From NCBI RefSeq assembly GCF_013215705.1, contig NZ_JABSQR010000012.1, forward strand, positions 1-64,000: DNA of 64,000 bases, in the 5' to 3' direction. Origin of the DNA: Moritella sp. (GTDB taxonomy: Bacteria; Pseudomonadota; Gammaproteobacteria; Enterobacterales; Moritellaceae). Below, piece by piece: positions 25,321 to 34,448 of the stretch. A program made the position numbers and the translations under genes. Each line of letters starts with the position of its first letter. Position 1 is the first letter of the stretch. The notes under the pieces were generated by a model. The model had not been told where the DNA came from. It was given only the letters and a program-made list of their open reading frames with translations, and ran no database searches.

Positions 25321-26285
25321 TACCATGTCCCCTGGTCTGAGAAGCAGGCACGTAAACGGTCGCCAGCAAACGGGATTAATTGCGGTTGTTCTTGTTGACA
25401 GTGTTCTTGCACACGATGACAACGATCTTGATATGCACAACCTTTTGGCAATGCTAACAAGTTAGGTGGATTACCCGGTATGGTCGGTAAAACATCATGT
25501 TCGGTATCTAAACGTGGAATAGACTTCAGCAGCCCTTCAGTATAAGGGTGGCTTGGGGTATAGAATATGTCATTTACCTTGCCATACTCCATGGTACGAC
25601 CAGCATACATCACCAATACCTTGTCACAACTGCCCGCCACGACACCTAAATCATGCGTGATCATAATAATCGCAGTATTAAACTTCTCTTTTAATTCATT
25701 CAACAGCTGCATGATCTGTGCTTGAATAGTTACGTCTAATGCAGTTGTCGGTTCATCTGCAATCAGCAGTTTAGGACGACATAACAATGCCATTGCGATC
25801 ATCACACGCTGACGCATACCCCCCGAAAATTCATGGGGATACATATTAATGCGAACGCGAGCATCAGGGATCTTCACCGCTTCTAGCATAAATACCGATT
25901 CTTCAAAGGCCTCTTTGCGTGACATACCTTTATGATGCGTTAGTACTTCCATCATCTGTTCACTGACCTTCATATAAGGGTTCAATGAGGTCATCGGATC
26001 TTGGAATATCATCGCAATCTGTTCTGCTCGAACATGGTTAAGTTCTTTTTCAGGTAAATTTAAGATCTCTTTACCTTCGAATTTAGCACTGCCCGAAATA
26101 ATACCGTTTTTAGCTAACAATCCCATGATCGCAAATACGGTTTGTGATTTACCTGAACCTGACTCGCCGACAATACCCAGGGTCTCACCCGGTTCCAGTG
26201 AAAAATTTAAATCATTAACTGCTGTGACTGTACCATCCGGGGTACTAAACTCAACGCGTAGATCGGTAACATTTAATAAGCTCAT
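25320..26285 (-). CDS. oppD: Oligopeptide ABC transporter ATP-binding protein OppD
   Basis: First ATPase of the importer, 321 residues. Walker A GESGSGKSQ, signature FSGGMRQRVMIAMAL, Walker B LLIADEPTTALD, switch His in MITHDLG, and the C-terminal domain with GCAYQDRCHRVQEHC. It lies 55 bases after oppC and overlaps oppF. OppD and OppF form the asymmetric ATPase dimer below the OppBC channel. Confidence 0.93.
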   Translation of the reverse strand: MSLLNVTDLRVEFSTPDGTVTAVNDLNFSLEPGETLGIVGESGSGKSQTVFAIMGLLAKNGIISGSAKFEGKEILNLPEKELNHVRAEQIAMIFQDPMTSLNPYMKVSEQMMEVLTHHKGMSRKEAFEESVFMLEAVKIPDARVRINMYPHEFSGGMRQRVMIAMALLCRPKLLIADEPTTALDVTIQAQIMQLLNELKEKFNTAIIMITHDLGVVAGSCDKVLVMYAGRTMEYGKVNDIFYTPSHPYTEGLLKSIPRLDTEHDVLPTIPGNPPNLLALPKGCAYQDRCHRVQEHCQQEQPQLIPFAGDRLRACFSDQGTW

Positions 26286-26340
26286 ACGACTTCCTTAATC
26301 TTTATTTATCTGCCTTCTGGTGGGCTATCTATTTTTTAAT

Positions 26341-27243
26341 TTATCTATCTTTTGGGTCCAACGCATCACGTAGACCGTCGCCAACATAGTTAAAGCAAAA
26401 CAGTGTTAACACCATAAATGCAGCTGGGAACGCTAATTGCCAAATTGCAATTCCCATGGTTTGTGCCCCTTCTTGTAATAAGGCTCCCCAACTGGTCATT
26501 GGCTCTTGCACGCCAAGACCGAGGAAACTTAAAAATGATTCCGTTAAGATCATACTTGGGATCAACAGCGTTGAATACACCGCTACAATACCTAATACGT
26601 TAGGCACAATATGACGGGTAATAATGCCCCATTGGCTCACACCACACACTCGCGCCGCTTCGATAAACTCTTTATTGCGTAAACTTAAGGTTTGACCACG
26701 AACAATACGCGCCATGTCTAACCAGGCAATGGCACCAATCGCCACAAAAATTAAGACAATGTTACGACCAAAGAAGGTCACTAATACAATCACTAGGAAC
26801 ATAAATGGAATGGCGTACAGGATCTCAAGAATACGCATCATCACACGGTCGGTTTTACCGCCGATAAAACCGGATGCAGCGCCATATAGGGTACCGATGA
26901 CGACCGCGACTAATGCGCCCATCACACCTACCATCATCGAAATTCGACCACCGATAAAGGTACGCACAAACAGGTCACGACCAAGACTGTCGGTACCAAA
27001 TAGGTGCTCCCAGGAAGGTGGTTGGTGTAGCGCATACCAGTTGGTATAATCAAAAGCATGCTGGCTAAGCATAGGTACAAAAATAACCGACAAGGTGATT
27101 AAGCATAAAATACATAAACTCACCATGGCGGCTTTGTTACGCATAAAACGAATGCGGGCGTCTTGCCACAAACTGCGGCCTTCAATTTCCAAATTTGTCG
27201 AGAAGTTGGTTAACGCTTCTATTTTTTCTGTTTTAGATAACAT
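26341..27243 (-). CDS. oppC: Oligopeptide ABC transporter permease OppC
   Basis: Inner-membrane channel subunit. The true start is the ATG at 27243 (MLSKTEKIEALTNF, 300 residues), ten bases after the oppB stop with AAGGGACTAGG upstream; a longer frame would run into oppB. Six membrane segments, the N-terminal OppC-N region (FMRNKAAMVSLCILCLITLSV), and the EAA loop EFIEAARVCGVSQWGIITRHIVPN that docks onto the ATPases. Confidence 0.93.
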   Translation of the reverse strand: MLSKTEKIEALTNFSTNLEIEGRSLWQDARIRFMRNKAAMVSLCILCLITLSVIFVPMLSQHAFDYTNWYALHQPPSWEHLFGTDSLGRDLFVRTFIGGRISMMVGVMGALVAVVIGTLYGAASGFIGGKTDRVMMRILEILYAIPFMFLVIVLVTFFGRNIVLIFVAIGAIAWLDMARIVRGQTLSLRNKEFIEAARVCGVSQWGIITRHIVPNVLGIVAVYSTLLIPSMILTESFLSFLGLGVQEPMTSWGALLQEGAQTMGIAIWQLAFPAAFMVLTLFCFNYVGDGLRDALDPKDR

Positions 27244-27253
27244 ACCTAGTCCC

Positions 27254-28174
27254 TTAGTAGCGAATTTTTGGATCGATATAAGCAAGTAAAATATCAACGA
27301 TTGCATTAAATAAGATGAATAAGAAACCAATCAAAATGGTCACGCCCATCACTAAGGAATAATCACGGTTAAACGCCGCGTTAACAAACAACTTACCAAT
27401 ACCTGGTAAACCAAAAATGGTTTCAATCACCACCGAGCCGGTGATAATGCCCACAAATGCCGGGCCCATATATGACACAACCGGTAACATGGCTGGTTTT
27501 AATGCATGTCTCATCACGATATGCGGGTAACTTAGCCCCTTAGAACGCGCAGTACGAATAAAATTACTGTTCATGGTTTCAATCATGCTACCGCGGGTAA
27601 TACGCGCGAAAGTAGCAACATATAACATCGACATACCCAATACAGGTAACACCATATATTTCAGCGAGCCATCTAACCAACCACCAGCAGGGAACCAGCC
27701 AAGATCAATAGAGAAAAGATAAATAAGGCCAGGCGCGAGTACAAAGGAAGGCAGTACCACCCCGATCATCGCGGTTGACATAATACTGTAGTCTAACCAC
27801 GTATTTTGCCGCAATGCGGCCATCGTACCAACGAAAACACCGAATATCAGTGCGAATATAAAAGCGAACGCGCCGATTTTTGCTGATACCGGTAATGCCG
27901 AAGCAACCAGTTCATTAACGGTAAAATCTTTGTATTTAAAAGAAGGACCCAAGTCACCTTGAATCACATTGGTAAGGTAAGTCAGGTATTGCTCAAGCAC
28001 AGGTTTATCAAGACCGTACTTAGCGTTAATATTTGCCATGACTTGTGGCGGCAGCGTTCTTTCACTTGAAAATGGACTCCCAGGGGCGAAACGCATCAGG
28101 AAAAAAGAAATGGTGATCAATACCAACATAGTCGGTATTGCTTCCAAAATACGTTTTAAAATGAATTTAAGCAT
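27254..28174 (-). CDS. oppB: Oligopeptide ABC transporter permease OppB
   Basis: Inner-membrane channel subunit, 306 residues from the ATG at 28174 (MLKFILKRILEAIPTML), the usual OppB start; a TTG four codons earlier is less likely. The N-terminal helix, the periplasmic loop with YGLDKPVLEQYLTYL, and the EAA loop NFIRTARSKGLSYPHIVMRHALKP are all present. It is separated from oppA by a strong hairpin at 28213-28240. Confidence 0.93.
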   Translation of the reverse strand: MLKFILKRILEAIPTMLVLITISFFLMRFAPGSPFSSERTLPPQVMANINAKYGLDKPVLEQYLTYLTNVIQGDLGPSFKYKDFTVNELVASALPVSAKIGAFAFIFALIFGVFVGTMAALRQNTWLDYSIMSTAMIGVVLPSFVLAPGLIYLFSIDLGWFPAGGWLDGSLKYMVLPVLGMSMLYVATFARITRGSMIETMNSNFIRTARSKGLSYPHIVMRHALKPAMLPVVSYMGPAFVGIITGSVVIETIFGLPGIGKLFVNAAFNRDYSLVMGVTILIGFLFILFNAIVDILLAYIDPKIRY

Positions 28175-28212
28175 AATCTCACTCAATCTATGATAATTTC
28201 AATGTAACAAAA

Positions 28213-28240
28213 TACTGCATGCAACTGTCTGCATGCAGTA
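28213..28240 (-). terminator. 11-bp hairpin between oppA and oppB
   Basis: TACTGCATGCA (28213-28223) pairs perfectly with TGCATGCAGTA (28230-28240) around a 6-base loop. It lies 19 bases after the oppA stop and is not followed by a T-run. Such stems commonly leave the binding-protein message more abundant than the downstream permease message. Confidence 0.65.
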
Positions 28241-28258
28241 CGATCTTACAAGAGGTAT

Positions 28259-29923
28259 TTATTCTGCGATGATGTACATATCTTTAGAATAAAGTTTGTC
28301 TTCAGCGTTGTTCTTCGCGTAGCCACCAACATGTGGGTTAACTAGACGGGCTTTAACATACTGATAGATTGGAGCGATTGGCATATCTTTTGCGAGAAGG
28401 GCTTCTTGTGCGTAGTAAAGTGCCTGACGTTGCTCTTCAGACGTAGCGCGAAGGGCATCTGCTGTGAGTTTGTCGTATTCAGCACTCTTATAGTGGATGC
28501 CACCAGTGGTATTTTTTCCTTCCATCAGCGATGTAAAGGTCGACGCTTCATTATAATCACCACACCAACCTGCACGAGCGGCTTCAAAGTCACCTTGTTT
28601 TTTCGATTCTAGGTAAGTTTTCCATTCTTGGTTTTCAAGCGTTACTTCAACACCTAAGTTCTTCTTCCACATTGAAGATATTGCCACAGCAATCTTCTTG
28701 TGATTATCATCGGTATTATAAAGCAGGCTGAACTTCAATGGGTTTTCGGCATTATAACCCGCGTCTTCCAGCAATGCTTTAGCTTTGGTATTACGCTCAT
28801 CTTGAGTCATTTTACCGTAGGCAGGCAGTTCAGGACTAAAGTTAGCCACAATTTCAGGCGTCAAGAAATAAGCTGGTTTTTGACCTTGACCAATAATAGC
28901 GTTGACGATGATATCACGGTCAATGCTGTATGAAATCGCTTTACGTACGCGAACATCATTAAATGGCGGCTTATGGGTATTAAAATTATAATAATAAGTA
29001 CAAAGATTACCTTTAATTGCCAGAGATTCAGGATGCTCTTTTTTTAGATTAGGGAAATGCTCATTGGGAAGTTCATCTGTTATATCAATTTCACCAGAAA
29101 GGAAACGATTCATTTCTGCTATTTGGCTTTCAATCGGTAGGAAAGTTACTTTTGTTAGCTTGGTATTGGCATTATCCCAATACTGTTCATTGCGAACCAG
29201 TTCAATACGCTCATTCACCACCCAGTTGCTTACTACAAATGCACCATTACCAACAAAATTACCTGGTTTAGTCCATTTCTCACCGAATTTTTCAATCGTA
29301 GCTCTGTGTACAGGCTTCATCGTGGTATGGCCCATCATCATCACAAAATATGGGATTTGGCTTTCAAGATTAATTTCTAAGGTATGTGTATCTAACGCTT
29401 TCACGCCCAGAGTCGATTTGTCTTTCTTGCCCGCAATAATATCTGCCGCATTTTTCATGGTTGTCATTTCAAGATACCATGAATAAGGCGATGCCGTATT
29501 TGGATCAACAGCGCGCTGGAAGCTATATACAAAATCATCCGCCGTTACCGGATCACCATTGGACCATTTTGCATCTTGACGCAGATGGAAGGTAAATGTT
29601 TTGTTATCTTTGGTTTCCCAACTTTCAGCAACACCGGGAATGGTATTGCCATCACGATCTTGGTTCACCAAACCTTCTAATAGATCACGAATAACATGTG
29701 ATTCAGGTACACCCTCAGATTTATGCGGGTCCAAAGAGGATACTTCGGCACCATTGCCACGCACTAGCTCTTGAACTTTCGCTAATTTAATTTCAGTGCT
29801 AGCAGATGCATCCGGTGATTTTTTCACCACGGTTTTTTCTTCGGGCTTATCGCTACAAGCAGCTAAGGTAAGAGATAGACTAGTGGCAACCAATAAGGTG
29901 CGGGTGATTTTATTTTTTAACAT
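28259..29923 (-). CDS. oppA: Oligopeptide-binding lipoprotein OppA (SBP family 5)
   Basis: Peptide receptor for the OppBCDF importer. The start is the ATG at 29923 (554 residues), which has GGAG six bases upstream; 35 earlier codons in frame are not plausible coding sequence. The signal ends in lipobox LTLAAC, so it is a lipoprotein, whereas E. coli OppA is soluble. Family blocks: SLDPHKSEGVPESHVIRDLLEGL, FHLRQDAKWSNGDPVTADDFVYS, GNGAFVVSNW, KAISYSIDRDIIV and RAGWCGDYNEAS. First gene of oppABCDF. Confidence 0.92.
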   Translation of the reverse strand: MLKNKITRTLLVATSLSLTLAACSDKPEEKTVVKKSPDASASTEIKLAKVQELVRGNGAEVSSLDPHKSEGVPESHVIRDLLEGLVNQDRDGNTIPGVAESWETKDNKTFTFHLRQDAKWSNGDPVTADDFVYSFQRAVDPNTASPYSWYLEMTTMKNAADIIAGKKDKSTLGVKALDTHTLEINLESQIPYFVMMMGHTTMKPVHRATIEKFGEKWTKPGNFVGNGAFVVSNWVVNERIELVRNEQYWDNANTKLTKVTFLPIESQIAEMNRFLSGEIDITDELPNEHFPNLKKEHPESLAIKGNLCTYYYNFNTHKPPFNDVRVRKAISYSIDRDIIVNAIIGQGQKPAYFLTPEIVANFSPELPAYGKMTQDERNTKAKALLEDAGYNAENPLKFSLLYNTDDNHKKIAVAISSMWKKNLGVEVTLENQEWKTYLESKKQGDFEAARAGWCGDYNEASTFTSLMEGKNTTGGIHYKSAEYDKLTADALRATSEEQRQALYYAQEALLAKDMPIAPIYQYVKARLVNPHVGGYAKNNAEDKLYSKDMYIIAE

Positions 29924-30378
29924 GTACAACTCCAGTACGACAATTACATCCATAACCTTTAAATTTGTTTTATATTTCAATTTTTGTTGCATTAAAATAT
30001 CAAACATCTCTAAAGGAGTAGTCTTCACAGTAACAATTAATTCATTTAATTGCTATATATTCTAAACTATCATCAATCGACAACCGTTAAAACCTAGAAT
30101 ACGTCAATACATAAGATTTAGTATCTAAATGTGACGCTAATGGACTTAATCTCCCCCCATTGGAACATATGCTCAATTATATGACGGTATTAATACTTAT
30201 GGCTGAGTACTAACCTGCTGAATCAATGGCTAAAACAGACGTTAATGTGAGAGGATTCACGCTTTCGGTTTGTTTCAGAAACGAAAGTCAACAACTATTG
30301 ACAACCTCCAAAATGAACTTATATGCTCAACAAACCAATCGAGACAACCTGTCCTATTGGTTTACAAAGGATAAAAAA
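29924..30378. other. Divergent promoter region between oppA and the lipase gene
   Basis: 455 bases. A plus-strand frame from 30226 continues into the lipase, but its 51 codons upstream of 30379 show no signal-peptide character and the ribosome site AAAGGA (30366-30371) fits the ATG at 30379, so I leave this non-coding. No clear hairpin or regulator site was found. Confidence 0.4.
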
Positions 30379-31440
30379 ATGAAATGGAACTTCAAAAAAT
30401 TAGCGCTTGCAACCGCTATCTCAAGCACGATGTTAATGACCACACAAGCGAATGCGGGTTGGTTTGATAAACCTGAGCCTACCTTTGCAAAAACCCAATA
30501 TCCGATTGTGATGGTGGGTGGCGCGTTTGCATTTGATAGTGCCATGGGCATTGATTATTGGTACGGCATTACCGATGCGCTACGCGAACAAGGTGCCGAG
30601 GTATATGTGACAAACCTGTCGAGTGCCGAGCTTAACGAAGTACGTGGTGAAGAGTTGGTTTATGATATCGAGCAAATATTAGCATTAACTGGCGCTGACA
30701 AAGTCAATCTTATCGCCCACAGTCAAGGTGCCCTCGCCTCACGTTTTGCCGCCAATGACGAGCGCCTTACCGATCGTATTGCATCAGTATCAACCTCTCA
30801 TGCAATGAATAAAGGCACGCACTTTTCTGAAGGGTTCAGAGATACGGTTGAAGAAGGCAGTACCATCGAAAAACTCGGCGTACCAGTCATTAATTTTGTA
30901 TTTAACACCCTCGAATTATTGTCTGCTAAAGAAGATGCAGCTGACGGTGATTATGATAGTTCTGCACGTGGTCAGCAGGATTTATTACGCCTTGCCCAAG
31001 CGACAAATCGTGAGAAAGTAGCGCAATACGCTGCCGATTATACCGACATGGCGGTGATGCCGACTCAGGACTGTATGACCATTAATAACGGTGAACAGGG
31101 CGAAGTAGACCCGGCATTCTATGGCCAGACGGAATCAAATGGCATTAAATTTTTCTCTTGGGGTGGTAACCAATACAGCACTAATGTCCTAGATCCGCTT
31201 GATTCAATGTTAGTACCCATATTTGGGCTGTTTGTACCTGATTACAAAGAAGAAGGTGGTTTTAAATGGGATGGTTTAGTACCCGTTTGTGGTCAAGCGA
31301 TTGGTAAAGTCATCAAACTTGATTATAACGCTAATCATTTTGATGCGATCAATCAGTTAATGGGATTAGGCAGTTGGAAATTAAACATTCCAGCCATTTA
31401 CACCAAACATGCCAATATGCTTGCACAGCAAGGTTTGTAA
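30379..31440 (+). CDS. lipA: Secreted triacylglycerol lipase (Pseudomonas-type, foldase-dependent)
   Basis: Hydrolyses long-chain triglycerides outside the cell. 353 residues from ATG 30379, with AAAGGA eight bases upstream. Signal peptide ends TTQANA. The family N-terminus KTQYPIVMVGGAFAFDS precedes the nucleophile elbow LIAHSQGALASRF; the usual GHSHGG is here AHSQG. The other triad members fit DPLDSM (Asp region) and NANHFDAINQL (His). Two Cys (DCMTINNG and PVCGQ) probably form the conserved disulfide. It is followed at once by its foldase gene. Export is expected by Sec and then type II secretion. Confidence 0.88.
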   Translation: MKWNFKKLALATAISSTMLMTTQANAGWFDKPEPTFAKTQYPIVMVGGAFAFDSAMGIDYWYGITDALREQGAEVYVTNLSSAELNEVRGEELVYDIEQILALTGADKVNLIAHSQGALASRFAANDERLTDRIASVSTSHAMNKGTHFSEGFRDTVEEGSTIEKLGVPVINFVFNTLELLSAKEDAADGDYDSSARGQQDLLRLAQATNREKVAQYAADYTDMAVMPTQDCMTINNGEQGEVDPAFYGQTESNGIKFFSWGGNQYSTNVLDPLDSMLVPIFGLFVPDYKEEGGFKWDGLVPVCGQAIGKVIKLDYNANHFDAINQLMGLGSWKLNIPAIYTKHANMLAQQGL

Positions 31441-31507
31441 CGGCTATTTATTTTCACAGGCCAAAGCTTAAATGAGCGCTGTTTTGGTCTTTTATCAGGG
31501 TGTAATA

Positions 31508-32470
31508 ATGCATAACATCAAAAAATCGGCGGCTATTATCAGCCTCTTTATTATCAGTGCCAGCGGGATCTACTTGTCTGATAATAAAGAGGCTGATAAC
31601 AAATTGTCTGGCGACAATTCATCGAGCGGTAAATCAACACACCATATAACCGACCATATTATCGATACAGAGCAGCAAGCAAGCTTCACATCGTCAATTA
31701 TATTACGCAAAAAAACCAATACTACAGTCACAGATATAGTGCCTTTGGCTAACATTAACATGCCAAAATCACTGCATAATACTGACCCAAGTAGCTTGAT
31801 CCACACTGATGATGATAACCAGCTGCTCTTAAATCATGATATCAAAGTATTATTTGATTATTTTTTTAGTTCTGATGGTGACTTAAGCCCTGAAGAACTG
31901 CTTATCAGCATGCAGCAATATATTCAGCAGGCTTACCCACAACCCGCGGCGCAGCAAGCGTTAGTGTTATTAGCTAAGTACGTAGATTATAAGCAACAGA
32001 TGAGAGATTTTCATGCGCAGAACGCGACACTGCAAGATTTACCCGAGCTGGATACCCTGAACTATAATGACAGTAATACAGATAGGAGTGATACCTTACA
32101 AACCGTTGAAACATTAATGCAAGATCGTCAGGACATGCGAGAAAAAATATTCTCGATAACAGAAACGAATGCCATGTTTGGTCCGGAAATTAATTATGAT
32201 CGATATATGCTAACAATAGCAAAACTCGATGCCGACTTATCACCGACAGAACGTCAACAACAAATAGCACAAACAGCCGAGCAGTACCTCACCGAAGCGC
32301 AGCGAAAAGCGCGTAAGAAAACGTTTATATTGCGAAATTCGCCGCCTAATTTTAGCATTGACGGTAATGGTGAATGCCAAGGAAATAACCAATATTTCAG
32401 CACCCAGCAAATTAGCGCATTATGCGATTTAGCCCGGAAAAGGCTGGCGCGCAATGAAGCAAATAGCTGA
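31508..32470 (+). CDS. lifO: Lipase-specific foldase (LifO/LipB)
   Basis: Steric chaperone anchored in the inner membrane that folds the lipase in the periplasm. 320 residues from ATG 31508, with an AGGGTG upstream; an earlier in-frame start at 31472 is weaker. An N-terminal membrane anchor (AAIISLFIISASGIYL), a variable Ser/Thr/Asp-rich linker, then helical repeats with the foldase motif. The consensus RxxFDY reads KVLFDYFFSSDGDLS here, with Lys in place of the critical Arg. The C-terminal half has AKLDADLSPTERQQQ and RKKTFI, typical of the family. The gene carries a 22-bp perfect inverted repeat near its start. Confidence 0.85.
   Translation: MHNIKKSAAIISLFIISASGIYLSDNKEADNKLSGDNSSSGKSTHHITDHIIDTEQQASFTSSIILRKKTNTTVTDIVPLANINMPKSLHNTDPSSLIHTDDDNQLLLNHDIKVLFDYFFSSDGDLSPEELLISMQQYIQQAYPQPAAQQALVLLAKYVDYKQQMRDFHAQNATLQDLPELDTLNYNDSNTDRSDTLQTVETLMQDRQDMREKIFSITETNAMFGPEINYDRYMLTIAKLDADLSPTERQQQIAQTAEQYLTEAQRKARKKTFILRNSPPNFSIDGNGECQGNNQYFSTQQISALCDLARKRLARNEANS
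31536..31599 (+). promoter_or_regulatory. 22-bp perfect inverted repeat inside the foldase coding region
   Basis: Bases 31536-31557 (TTATCAGCCTCTTTATTATC and two more) are the exact reverse complement of 31578-31599, with a 20-base spacer. It begins 28 bases after the foldase ATG and spans the codons for the membrane anchor and the start of the linker. In the mRNA it would make a very stable hairpin just inside the gene, where it could slow ribosomes or cause early termination and so keep the foldase below the lipase level. Confidence 0.8.
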
Positions 32471-32512
32471 GTCAGATGATTGAACTGGTAAAAGGCTCAC
32501 CACATGACGTTA

Positions 32513-32560
32513 TATACCCAAACTAGTTAAGATGCTCTATCAGAGACTAGCTTGGGTATA
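32513..32560. repeat. 48-bp member of the TATACCCAAG repeat family
   Basis: Starts TATACCCAAACTAGT and ends ACTAGCTTGGGTATA, with AAGATGCTCTATCAGAG between. Both the ends and the core match the left end of the 264-bp element at 13427. It sits six bases from the pomB stop and may also serve as the 3' stem for that transcript. Confidence 0.75.
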
Positions 32561-32566
32561 CGTGAA

Positions 32567-33484
32567 CTAGTTATCAGCCATTACACTTATCGGCGCTGAT
32601 AATTTAGCTTTACCCTGCATGATGCTGATTTCAACACGGCGGTTACGGCGTAATTCATTTTCGTCATCGGTTAACGGTTGGGTATCTGCCATGCCTTGTA
32701 CAATTAAGCGATTCTCAGTGAATTCTTCAACCTTTAACATCTCATGGGCAACCGAAACGGCACGCTGACTCGACAGGTCCCATTTCGACCGATAGAGTTC
32801 AGAGTATAATTGCTCTTTACCCGTATGTCCGGCAATGGTAATAATGCCCGGGATCGTCGCTAATAGCTGTGCTATTTTTTGGATCACAGGACGAAAACGC
32901 GGTTGTAAAAATGCTGATCCCGAAGGGAAGGAGCCCTTTTCATTAATACGAATAATGATTTGCTGGCCCAAATTTTCCACCTCGACACCACCACTGTCGA
33001 TTTCTTCTTTGAGCGCCTCAGCCAGTACTTTGACTAATTCACTGGTATCTTCCGTCACTTCTACATTTTGTGTTGGGGTATTATCACGGGTAGAGGTTTC
33101 TGGTGATTTACCGCCATTACTGTCCTCGGCGAGTTTATTCTTCCCCCCCGCATTTTGATCTTCACCATCTTTAAAATCTAACTCAGCTTCGCTACTATCA
33201 ATGGTGTGCTGCATAATCGTTTCAATCGGCGTTGGGTCCGGGCGACCAGGACGAAATTCCTGGGCTATGACGGTGGTGCCTTTCGGTATATTTTTTACCT
33301 CAATCTGATTTTGTACACCAAAAGCATACTGCATCGAACCCGCAATTTGCTTAAACTTAACCACATCCATTTCTGAAAATGACAACAGTAATACAAAAAA
33401 GCACATTAACAGGCTCATTAAATCGGCAAATGTTCCCATCCACGCGGGGAGCCCCGGGGGTGGGCAATCACATTCATCTGACAT
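32567..33484 (-). CDS. pomB: Flagellar motor stator PomB (sodium-driven, MotB family)
   Basis: With PomA forms the ion channel and torque unit of the polar flagellum; PomB anchors it to peptidoglycan. 305 residues. After the short cytoplasmic start DECDCPPPGLPAWMGTFADL comes the single membrane segment FADLMSLLMCFFVLLLSFSEMD, with the ion-binding Asp in FADLM. A long acidic linker follows (about 60-150), then an OmpA-like domain: GSAFLQPRFRPV, ITIAGHTGKEQL, SSQRAVSVAHEML and ENELRRNRRVEISI. The Cys in the membrane segment is typical of PomB. It follows pomA by 27 bases. Confidence 0.92.
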   Translation of the reverse strand: MSDECDCPPPGLPAWMGTFADLMSLLMCFFVLLLSFSEMDVVKFKQIAGSMQYAFGVQNQIEVKNIPKGTTVIAQEFRPGRPDPTPIETIMQHTIDSSEAELDFKDGEDQNAGGKNKLAEDSNGGKSPETSTRDNTPTQNVEVTEDTSELVKVLAEALKEEIDSGGVEVENLGQQIIIRINEKGSFPSGSAFLQPRFRPVIQKIAQLLATIPGIITIAGHTGKEQLYSELYRSKWDLSSQRAVSVAHEMLKVEEFTENRLIVQGMADTQPLTDDENELRRNRRVEISIMQGKAKLSAPISVMADN

Positions 33485-33511
33485 AGGTTATCTCTCTACT
33501 TATTCAGCTAA

Positions 33512-34276
33512 CTAAACGTCAGTATCTGCTATCGCACGTTTGGATGAATTAAGGTAATTCTTTAATAAGCTTTCGATGACTCTTGGATTTCGACCTTCTT
33601 GTATACCTAAAATTGCATCCATAATCAGGGTATTGTTCAGCATCTCTTCTTCAGAACGCAATTTCAATTTACCCGCAATTGGGATCGCAATCATATTGGC
33701 AAACACAGCGCCGTATAACGTCGTTAACAAGGCAACCGCCATTGCCGGACCAATCGATTTCGGGTCATCCATGTTTGATAACATCGCCACCAGACCAATC
33801 AAGGTACCAATCATCCCCATCGCAGGGGCTACTTCACCAATCATACTAAAGATATGAATACCGGCTTTATGACGTGCAGTAGTGAGCTTAATATCTTTTT
33901 GCAAAGTTTGGCTAACGACAGTAGCATCATGACCATCCACTAATAAATCGATGCCTTTTTGCATAAATGCGTTACTTACGTCTGCTTCTTCAAGCGCTAA
34001 AAAACCACCTTTACGCGCTGCATCCGCCATTTCTACAGCTTGTTCGATTAAATCTTCCGGTCTGTCGATTTTGAACATAAATGCTTTAACTGCAATTTTA
34101 GACGCTGCTAAAAACTGACCAAAATTAAAATGCATCAATACCACAAACAGTGAGCCAACAAATACAATCAATACCGATTGCGTATCCATAAACATGCTGA
34201 GCTCGCCACCCATGAGCATCGCCATAAAAATAAACGCAAACGAGCCAACCAATCCTATTAAAGTTGCTAAATCCAC
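33512..34276 (-). CDS. pomA: Flagellar motor stator PomA (sodium-driven, MotA family)
   Basis: Four-helix channel subunit of the sodium motor. The best start is a GTG at 34276, giving MDLATLIGLVGSFAF exactly like known PomA proteins and 254 residues; GGGGA lies five to six bases upstream. The ATG four codons earlier has no spaced ribosome site. Conserved elements: RKGGFLALEE, the cytoplasmic loop VDGHDATVV, helix 3-4 EVAPAMGMIGTLIGLVAMLSNMDDPKSIGPAMAVALLTTLYGA, and the tail GRNPRVIESLLKNYL. Start of the two-gene operon pomAB, divergent from xseB. Confidence 0.93.
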   Translation of the reverse strand: MDLATLIGLVGSFAFIFMAMLMGGELSMFMDTQSVLIVFVGSLFVVLMHFNFGQFLAASKIAVKAFMFKIDRPEDLIEQAVEMADAARKGGFLALEEADVSNAFMQKGIDLLVDGHDATVVSQTLQKDIKLTTARHKAGIHIFSMIGEVAPAMGMIGTLIGLVAMLSNMDDPKSIGPAMAVALLTTLYGAVFANMIAIPIAGKLKLRSEEEMLNNTLIMDAILGIQEGRNPRVIESLLKNYLNSSKRAIADTDV

Positions 34277-34394
34277 AACATTCCCCATCTCAAGTTATTA
34301 TCTAGCTATCATATTCCCAGATATATCGGCACGCAAACAAAATTCTTAAGCAATCTTACCTTGCTTATTACCGTCATCTCACAGTTAAGCTGTA

Positions 34395-34417
34395 TATACC
34401 TTATTAACTTGGGTATA
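34395..34417. repeat. Degenerate 23-bp TATACC...GGGTATA palindrome
   Basis: TATACC, ten bases, then GGGTATA: a weak copy of the palindrome at 6116. It lies in the divergent pomA/xseB promoter region. Similarity to the family is limited to the ends. Confidence 0.4.
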
Positions 34418-34448
34418 ATAACCGAGTATATTATCAGAGGGACACCCG

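Noticed and set aside
25321-25440. N-terminal extension of OppF into oppD
   Set aside because: It lies wholly within oppD coding sequence with unrelated composition; the TAATG overlap gives the normal start.
30226-30378. Upstream extension of the lipase frame
   Set aside because: The ATG at 30379 has AAAGGA at proper spacing and a canonical signal peptide; the upstream codons add no export signal.
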